Assembly (NCBI GenBank): GCA_003506435.1
Contig: DOAQ01000010.1
Span: 62,001 to 126,000, forward strand
DNA length: 64,000 nucleotides
Reading direction: 5' to 3'
Origin: Prolixibacteraceae bacterium
GTDB taxonomy: Bacteria; Bacteroidota; Bacteroidia; Bacteroidales; Prolixibacteraceae
This document shows, in pieces, positions 58,766 through 64,000 of this stretch. The notes beneath the pieces were generated by a model that did not search any database, was not told the DNA's origin, and saw nothing but the letters and a program-made list of their open reading frames with translations. The first letter of the stretch is position 1; each line of letters opens with the position of its first letter. The position numbers were made by a program, and so were the translations under genes.

Positions 58766-60094
58766 TTATGCTTCGGCTGCTTCTCCAGCAATCGGTACGC
58801 TGGCTGTTTTCATATAACCGATTTCGCCCATGATGTAGGTATCGGGGCCCAGTTTCAGGTCCGAATTCATCATTTCGTCGAATGTTACTTCTTTGCCTGT
58901 GTAAGCAGAAACACGGCCCATCATACCAACGAGGCACGAAGTGGCAACACTTTCAGCTTCATTCAACGGGGTTCCCTGACGAATGCAGGTCACCATATCG
59001 ATATGTTCCTGAACGTACGGGTTGATGCTTGATTCGGCTGCTTCGAAAATCACAGTACCTGCATTGTCAATAATTTTTGGTTTGTGCCCGGTGGTATCGG
59101 CATGGCCTTTACTTCCGTGAATAATTTCGTAAACACCGTTCGCGCAGCCGTTAATCTGACGACACATACTGTGCATGTGCATCCCGTTGGCATACGTATA
59201 GTCAATGCTGAAATTATCGAACTGATCGCCGGTAAGCCTGCGCTGACGCGAGCCAAAACCCACTGCTTTTATTGGATGCGATTCAGTAAACCAGTTAATC
59301 ACATCAAGGTTATGAACGTGCTGCTCAACAATATGATCGCCCGACAGCCAGGTCCAGTTAACCCAGTCGCGGATCATGTATTCCATTTCACTCCATTCAG
59401 CGGTGGGGTTACGGTGCCACAGTTTACCACCATTCCAGTATGCATTGGCCGAAATGATTTCACCGATAGCGTCGTTTTGTTTTACCTGTTTCAACAATTC
59501 AATATAGGAACGTTCGTGACGGCGTTGTGTTCCGGCAACAAGCACCAGACCGAGCGATTCTGCCATTTTTCCACTTGCCAGTACCGAGCGGGCACCAACC
59601 GGATCAACGGCTACCGGTTTTTCCATGAACACATGCTTGCGTGCTTTCACTGCCGCGTCAAGATGTTCGGGACGAAATTTCGGAGGAGTAGCTAAAATAA
59701 CCACATCAACACCCGAATCAATCACTTTCTGGTAAGCATCAAAACCTACAAAACAGTTTTCTACCGGAACTTCGAGTCCTTTTTCCTTTTTCAGTTTTTT
59801 CTGACAATCATCAATACGGTCCTGTAAAACATCGCCTAAGGCATGGATAATCAGGTTTGGCCCTGCATCAAGAAAGTTAAGCATGGCCCCCGATCCACGG
59901 CCTCCGCAACCAACGATACCGGCTTTCAGCGGTTTGCCATCGGGAGCTTGATCCAAAAGGGGCGGTAAATTTAATTCAACTACTTTTTTCTTTTCGGCGC
60001 ACGACGACAAAGCGCTGACGCCAACAACACCAACAGCGCTGATTGCCGCGGCATTCGTTAGAAATTTTCTTCTTGAAAAGTTCGATTCACTCAT
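58766..60094 (-). CDS. Tat-exported Gfo/Idh/MocA family oxidoreductase lipoprotein
   Basis: 442 residues. Twin-arginine signal SRRKFL at 7-12 followed by a hydrophobic stretch and lipobox LSSC with C32, so it is folded with its cofactor in the cytoplasm, exported by Tat and anchored as a lipoprotein. The NAD(P) site is GIVGCGGRGSGAMLNFL near 59-75; the EKPVAVD motif near 157 is the family signature (EKP); the C-terminal domain contains DWVNWTWLSGDHIVEQHVHNLDVINWF near 245 with the catalytic-type HNxD histidine. Exported members often act on sugars with tightly bound NAD. It follows, 87 bp later, a membrane tetrahaem cytochrome gene on the same strand, suggesting its electrons go to or come from that cytochrome (inference). 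Confidence 0.92.
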   Translation of the reverse strand: MSESNFSRRKFLTNAAAISAVGVVGVSALSSCAEKKKVVELNLPPLLDQAPDGKPLKAGIVGCGGRGSGAMLNFLDAGPNLIIHALGDVLQDRIDDCQKKLKKEKGLEVPVENCFVGFDAYQKVIDSGVDVVILATPPKFRPEHLDAAVKARKHVFMEKPVAVDPVGARSVLASGKMAESLGLVLVAGTQRRHERSYIELLKQVKQNDAIGEIISANAYWNGGKLWHRNPTAEWSEMEYMIRDWVNWTWLSGDHIVEQHVHNLDVINWFTESHPIKAVGFGSRQRRLTGDQFDNFSIDYTYANGMHMHSMCRQINGCANGVYEIIHGSKGHADTTGHKPKIIDNAGTVIFEAAESSINPYVQEHIDMVTCIRQGTPLNEAESVATSCLVGMMGRVSAYTGKEVTFDEMMNSDLKLGPDTYIMGEIGYMKTASVPIAGEAAEA

Positions 60095-60181
60095 GGTATT
60101 CAGTTTAAGTTATTTGGGTTATAAAGTCTGAACTCAATTTTTGCATCGCTAATGTAATGAAAAACTATTCGTTTTAAAAGA

Positions 60182-61711
60182 TCATTTATCCAAAGTTTCG
60201 TCCGCTTCGCAAACAACCCGGAAACCAACATTTGTACAGTCGGAATACCACCAGATACTTTTGGGCATCTGCGGGTCAGTCTTCATCCATGCGGTCGATT
60301 GTGTGAAATCGCGCGAGGCGCTTCGCACATCTTCAGGTTCGCTTTTAAACGAACCTCCCCGGATAACACGCTCTTCTCCCATGGCCGGTCCTTTCGGATC
60401 CACAGAGCCATCCTGTATGTTTTTATAGGTATCGGGAGCATACCAGTCGCTGCAAAATTCAGCTACATTGCCCAACATGTTCTTTAAACCAAATTGATTA
60501 GCTTTCACTCGGTCTGGTTTTTGTGTTTTTCCTTCACTGTTTTCAGCATAGATAACGTAGGTGTTGATATTTGTAGTATCAGCGCCTGTAATTTTATTCC
60601 AGAAATTGTTTTTTGAATATTTTTTCGGGTCGCCATCGAAGAAATACGGAGTGGAAGTTTCGGCCCGGCAGGCATATTCCCACTCGGCTTCGGTTGGCAG
60701 ACGATATTTTTTACCGGTTACTTTGCTCAGCCATTTGCAATAGGTTTCGGCTGCATGGTAACGCATGGTAATGGCCGGACGGCTTCCCAGCCCCCAATTC
60801 TGGTCGGGTTGACCGTAGGGCGGGGTTGGCCCGGTAACGGCATCCACTACCTCGCTGGTACGCGATCCTTCCGTATCGGTTGAACGGCCTTCGGCTCCGG
60901 TTTGTGAATAAAAAGTCAGGTATTCAATCCAGCTCACTTCGGTTTCAGCCATAAAAAAACGGCTGATTTTTACTTTTTTGGCCGGAAGTTCATCCGGTTT
61001 GGCATATTTGTCATCACTACTGCTTCCCATGGTAAATTCGCCTCCGGATATAGCAACCATTTTAAATGAAACCGCTGAGTTCGGAATAGTTTCCGTGAAA
61101 TCCTCAAACTTTTCAATCTTTACTGCTTCGGTATAAACGATCGTATTTTGATCGTTGCCGGCACCAAAACCAACATTACTTTCATGCTTGGCGTTGGGAT
61201 CGTAATGACCGACATGAAGGTGGCAGTTGATGCAATGCAAGTCGTTCTCATTCTGACTGTAATATAAGTGAGCATCCTGTCCTTCCTTGGTGAGGGTAAG
61301 CGGGAAAAGATTGGCATGACAATTCACGCACGACGATTTAAAAACAAAATGCTGCGCCTGTTCGACAGTTGATTTTGCGTCCCAGTTGAAATCGGCTGTA
61401 TCTTTAAATAAGTACCCGTACAGATCGTGTATGCCCAGTTTGGCCTTTTCAATCGTATAACCATGTCCTTTGGGCGGAAGATGGCAGTCGACACAATTCA
61501 CATGTACGCCGCTTGGATTATCATAATGAGTAGAAAGTTTCCATGACTCGGTAGAATGTGGATGAACATGGCATTTTTCACAAAATTCGTTGGTCGATGT
61601 TTCTTCCATCGCTTTATTTGCAGAAATCATTACTGCAATTCCGATCACGAAACCGATCAGGAGAATAAGTAAAATTCTGGTTTTAAAAAAATTAACAAGC
61701 TTTTTAAGCAT
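60182..61711 (-). CDS. membrane NapC/NirT-like tetrahaem cytochrome c fused to a SUMF1-type domain
   Basis: 509 residues. One N-terminal membrane helix (13-30) precedes four c-type haem motifs: C44-H48 (CEKCH), C73-H77 (CVDCH), C128-H132 (CVNCH) and C160-H164 (CINCH), in the NapC/NrfH manner. From about residue 215 a formylglycine-generating-enzyme/SUMF1 fold follows: MVAISGGEFTMGSSSDD, EVSWIEYLTF, RLPTEAEWEYACRAE, NMLGNVAEFCSDWY, RVIRGGSFKSEPEDVRSASR, NVGFRVVC. The active-site cysteine pair of true FGEs after RGGS is absent, so this domain probably binds a ligand or partner. Periplasmic, quinol-linked. It is followed by the Tat oxidoreductase. Two domains usually separate are here in one continuous frame. 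Confidence 0.92.
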   Translation of the reverse strand: MLKKLVNFFKTRILLILLIGFVIGIAVMISANKAMEETSTNEFCEKCHVHPHSTESWKLSTHYDNPSGVHVNCVDCHLPPKGHGYTIEKAKLGIHDLYGYLFKDTADFNWDAKSTVEQAQHFVFKSSCVNCHANLFPLTLTKEGQDAHLYYSQNENDLHCINCHLHVGHYDPNAKHESNVGFGAGNDQNTIVYTEAVKIEKFEDFTETIPNSAVSFKMVAISGGEFTMGSSSDDKYAKPDELPAKKVKISRFFMAETEVSWIEYLTFYSQTGAEGRSTDTEGSRTSEVVDAVTGPTPPYGQPDQNWGLGSRPAITMRYHAAETYCKWLSKVTGKKYRLPTEAEWEYACRAETSTPYFFDGDPKKYSKNNFWNKITGADTTNINTYVIYAENSEGKTQKPDRVKANQFGLKNMLGNVAEFCSDWYAPDTYKNIQDGSVDPKGPAMGEERVIRGGSFKSEPEDVRSASRDFTQSTAWMKTDPQMPKSIWWYSDCTNVGFRVVCEADETLDK

Positions 61712-62047
61712 AACGATCCATTTAAGTTATAGTTGGGTTTTAACACGCTCCAAAATTAATAAAATATTGCACTGCATAAAGATTGAGCAGAAAAAAGGTT
61801 GCCGACTGGCAACCTTGGGGACAATTTCTCAAAAAAGGGGAAAAAACGGGAAGAAGGGAAATTAAGAACAACGTTTAATTTTGGGGAAATATTCCAGTTG
61901 ACTTTCCGGAGATAAAATTATGGGAATAATCTAAGAAGGAGATTATCTGTGTATTATCAGGAAGTTACCATTCTGTTATTCAATGGATAATTCATTACCG
62001 TTGTATTAACGGAAATTTTGTAACTTATCCATCAAAACTTTTGCCTC
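61712..62047. other. intergenic region between the cytochrome-SUMF1 gene and comF
   Basis: 336 bp without a supported gene. Besides the hairpin at 61791-61816 it contains short direct AAGGGGAAAAAACGGGAAG purine runs at about 61835-61860. Both divergent promoters must lie here; none matches the full consensus. Confidence 0.5.
61791..61816 (-). terminator. terminator-like hairpin upstream of the cytochrome-SUMF1 gene
   Basis: Perfect 9-bp stem AAGGTTGCC/GGCAACCTT with a 4-nt loop and TTTTTTCTG on the minus strand. It ends 80 bp before the ATG at 61711, with no minus-strand gene upstream, so it is either an attenuator or the end of a short RNA. Confidence 0.6.
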
Positions 62048-62749
62048 ATGCAATTTAATATTTCCACATACCTAAATGATTTTATCGAGCTGTTTTTTCC
62101 GCGTATTTGCCTGGTTTGCGGCAACAATTTACTGAACCGGGAAGAACTGGTTTGCCTGCAATGCCTGCACGAACTGCCACGCACCAATTTCCATCTGCAA
62201 GAACGGAACCCGGTAGCTGAAATTTTTTACGGACGGGTGCAACTGGAAGCAGCTACTTCGTTTTTCTTTTTCAACAAGGGGAGCCAGTACCAGAAGCTGA
62301 TCCACGCTCTGAAATACAAGGGGATGAAAGAAATTGGCATTTTACTGGGCAAACATTTTGCCATCGATCTGGCAAAATCGTCGTCGTTTGCTTCGGTTGA
62401 CATTATTTGCCCGGTCCCGCTTCATCCAAAGAAAGAAAAAAAGCGGGGCTACAACCAAAGTGAATTCATTGCCCTGGGTATTGCCGAACGAATGGAAAAA
62501 CCGTTATCGACTGATAATCTGGCACGACTGATTTATACCGATTCGCAAACCCGCAAAGGCCGCTACGAACGATGGGAAAACGTGGAAGGTATTTTTGGTC
62601 TGAACAGACCCGACGAATTTGAAGGCAAACATATTTTACTGATTGACGATGTGCTCACCACCGGATCAACCCTGGAGGCCTGTGCGTCGGCTATCCTGTC
62701 GGTTACCCGGAATACAAAGGTGAGCATTGCAACCCTTGGTTTCGCATAA
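62048..62749 (+). CDS. ComF family protein (phosphoribosyltransferase-like)
   Basis: 233 residues. N-terminal zinc-ribbon cysteines C21/C24 and C36/C39 (CLVCG, CLQC), then the ComF body YGRVQLEAATSFFFFNKGSQYQKLIHALKYKGMKEIG, VPLHPKKEKKRGYNQSEFIA and the PRPP loop ILLIDDVLTTGSTLEACA near 198-215. ComF proteins support natural transformation in some bacteria, and the phosphoribosyltransferase motif suggests nucleotide handling, but the exact role is unclear. Single gene; its stop lies within a bidirectional terminator shared with the M16 peptidase. Cytoplasmic. Confidence 0.93.
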   Translation: MQFNISTYLNDFIELFFPRICLVCGNNLLNREELVCLQCLHELPRTNFHLQERNPVAEIFYGRVQLEAATSFFFFNKGSQYQKLIHALKYKGMKEIGILLGKHFAIDLAKSSSFASVDIICPVPLHPKKEKKRGYNQSEFIALGIAERMEKPLSTDNLARLIYTDSQTRKGRYERWENVEGIFGLNRPDEFEGKHILLIDDVLTTGSTLEACASAILSVTRNTKVSIATLGFA

Positions 62750-62785
62750 AAAAGGCACCATTTTTTGAATGATGCCTTTTCTTCA
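62748..62785. terminator. bidirectional terminator between comF and the M16 peptidase
   Basis: Stem AAAAGGCACCATT/AATGATGCCTTTT with a TTTTG loop (one C/T mismatch), A- and T-tracts on both sides. It overlaps the comF stop codon. Confidence 0.85.
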
Positions 62786-62804
62786 ATGTCTTTTCAATTC
62801 GTTC

Positions 62805-64000
62805 TTATTCTGTTTTCGGAAAGAAAACCACATCAACAACATCGGCAGTACCGAAAAACTGTTTGGCAACTTTTTGTATGTCTGCCGTGGTGATTTTATT
62901 CAGAATATTTTCAAAATTGGCCGGGTCATTATTGTCAACTCCATGAAAATAATAATTATACAGAGCCGACGACCAATAGTTGTTGTGCTGTTTGCTTTGT
63001 TCCCTCGACTTGCGTATGTTTTCAATGGTTTTATCCAAATCAACCTGGGTCGGTCCTTCCGCAATAATTTTATCAATTTCCCCGTAAACGAGCGATTTCA
63101 GGTGATCTGCTTTTTCCGGATCGCAATCGAATGTAATATTCGCCGACGCTTCGGGTTTCGGATAGTGCGATAAATCCATTTTTACGCTCACACCATACGT
63201 TCCGCCTTCTTTTTCACGAATGCTTTCGGTATAGCGAAGCTTTAAAATGCCTGAAATGATCGAAAGCGCCATATTATTCCACGGAGTATATTTCAAACCG
63301 GCAGAATACGCAAGATTCACATTCGATTTTGGCGTTTCCATTTTTATACTGATGTCCTTGTGGGTTTTCCCTTCTGGCATTTCTATTCCGAGGTCTTTCC
63401 ATTGTTCTTTCCGGTCGATGTCGGTGAGCGAGCCAATGTATTTTTCAACCAGAGGTTTTACCTCAGTTTCATCGATATTTCCAACAATAATGAATGTAAA
63501 GTCGCTGGCATCTTTGATCCGGGAACGGTAGATCTCTTCAATCTGCGCGAAATCAACTTTATCCAAAAGATCGACATTAAAAATGCGCGTACGCGGATGG
63601 TAATTGGTGAGAATCATACTGAGCGAGTCCTGCATTATTTTTTGCGGATTGTTTGCCATGTTGGCAACATACGCCTTGTATCGGGCCATGTAGGCATTAT
63701 GCGCATTGAGATCAAAACGTGGTTTCTCGAAACTCAGGTACACCAGTTGAAGCATGGTTTCAAAATCTTTTGGCGTCCCCGACCCGCTGATACCCTCGGT
63801 TAGCGTTCCGATGTTTGTGTTTACTGAAACTTTTTTCCCGGTCAGCATTTTCCGCAGGGTGATGGCATCAAAATCGCCAAGCCCGTAGTTGCCGACAAAG
63901 GCACCAAGTACCGAAGCTGATTCAACATATTTATCGTCTAAAAGTGAATTTCCACCCGGGCTGAATGAGCTCAATGTCACCTGGTCTTTTTCAAAATCAG
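62805..64000 (-). CDS. M16 family zinc peptidase, C-terminal part (runs off right edge)
   Basis: 398 residues of the C-terminal half of an insulinase/pitrilysin-type peptidase; the frame is open to the window edge, so the N-terminus with the HxxEH zinc site is outside. Present are FEKDQVTLSSFSPGGNSLLDD at the visible start, GLGDFDAITLRKMLTGKKVSVNTNIGTLTEGISGSGTPKDFETMLQLVYLSF, VGNIDETEVKPLVEKYIGSL and the domain-four motif LRYTESIREKEGGTYGVSV (the R-x-Y/E-G-x-Y substrate region). The size matches a PqqL-like protease of about 930 residues. It probably degrades peptides in the periplasm. It ends in a terminator shared with comF. Confidence 0.92.
   Translation of the reverse strand, partial: DFEKDQVTLSSFSPGGNSLLDDKYVESASVLGAFVGNYGLGDFDAITLRKMLTGKKVSVNTNIGTLTEGISGSGTPKDFETMLQLVYLSFEKPRFDLNAHNAYMARYKAYVANMANNPQKIMQDSLSMILTNYHPRTRIFNVDLLDKVDFAQIEEIYRSRIKDASDFTFIIVGNIDETEVKPLVEKYIGSLTDIDRKEQWKDLGIEMPEGKTHKDISIKMETPKSNVNLAYSAGLKYTPWNNMALSIISGILKLRYTESIREKEGGTYGVSVKMDLSHYPKPEASANITFDCDPEKADHLKSLVYGEIDKIIAEGPTQVDLDKTIENIRKSREQSKQHNNYWSSALYNYYFHGVDNNDPANFENILNKITTADIQKVAKQFFGTADVVDVVFFPKTE

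Noticed and set aside
1..64000. tRNA, rRNA, CRISPR, IS elements, prophage, integrase or attachment sites
   Set aside because: None could be recognised on either strand; the AAA ATPase is the only gene that looks recently acquired.

Overview
The window is a 64 kb chromosomal segment of a Bacteroidota bacterium. Supporting signs are a TonB-dependent receptor with a carboxypeptidase-like plug extension next to a DUF4249 lipoprotein, families largely confined to the phylum (DUF4296, DUF5020, DUF4249), very few Shine-Dalgarno sequences, and many promoters of the phylum type (TTTG, about 19 bp, TAnnTTTG). The gene mix (peptidases, heterodisulfide-reductase-like electron carriers, a multihaem cytochrome, Tat-exported sugar-type oxidoreductase, tryptophanase) suggests an anaerobic or facultative member of the Marinilabiliales/Prolixibacteraceae type; that placement is inference. 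No rRNA, tRNA, CRISPR, insertion sequence or prophage was seen, and both ends of the window cut genes (ileS at the left, an M16 peptidase at the right).

Layout. 0-2 kb: 5' part of ileS and a small secreted protein. 2-10 kb: a methionine block on the minus strand: SAM-I riboswitch, 23-codon ORF, COG1900 homocysteine synthase-type protein, NIL-ferredoxin, UPF0280/ApbE-like protein, metH, then a small membrane protein and metF. Together these would convert aspartate semialdehyde plus sulfide to homocysteine and on to methionine. Five copies of a GC-rich palindromic repeat sit in its spacers, and two have been absorbed into the ends of the UPF0280 gene. 10-16 kb: envelope proteins and a TonB receptor/DUF4249 pair. 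16-20 kb: tryptophanase, a secreted hydrolase, and a folate cluster (FolM-like reductase, folB, folK). 20-30 kb: glmS, a half-length starch-synthase-like protein divergent from panC-panD, an ADP-heptose-type nucleotidyltransferase, radA, DUF4296, an amidohydrolase remnant, a radical SAM protein, a flavin reductase.

30-46 kb: M3 peptidase, acyl-CoA ligase, and a TrpB2-type tryptophan synthase beta chain whose leader carries a complete-looking classical Trp attenuator (14-codon leader peptide with WCWRW, antiterminator, terminator). Then an M20 peptidase, an AIM24 protein, a membrane-bound AraC regulator with direct-repeat operators, trpS, an AT-rich AAA ATPase behind tandem palindromes, and nadA.

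46-51.4 kb: a tight five-gene operon, hdrC1-hdrB1-hdrA-hdrC2-hdrDE, in the order of the sulfur-oxidation sHdr clusters, but with the last subunit fused to a membrane haem-b-type domain and with no lipoate-binding protein nearby. This is one of the best candidates for an undescribed system here.

51.4-64 kb: prolyl oligopeptidase, deoxynucleoside kinase, a highly expressed TPR lipoprotein, heparinase II/III-like enzyme, a Tat/lipoprotein Gfo/Idh/MocA oxidoreductase next to a membrane tetrahaem NapC-like cytochrome fused to a SUMF1-type domain lacking the formylglycine-generating cysteines, comF, and an M16 peptidase. The oxidoreductase/cytochrome pair looks like a periplasmic redox unit.

Three tryptophan genes (tnaA, trpB2, trpS) and the attenuator lie in the window but are not one operon. 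All folding, promoter and motif calls were made by eye; no searches were run.
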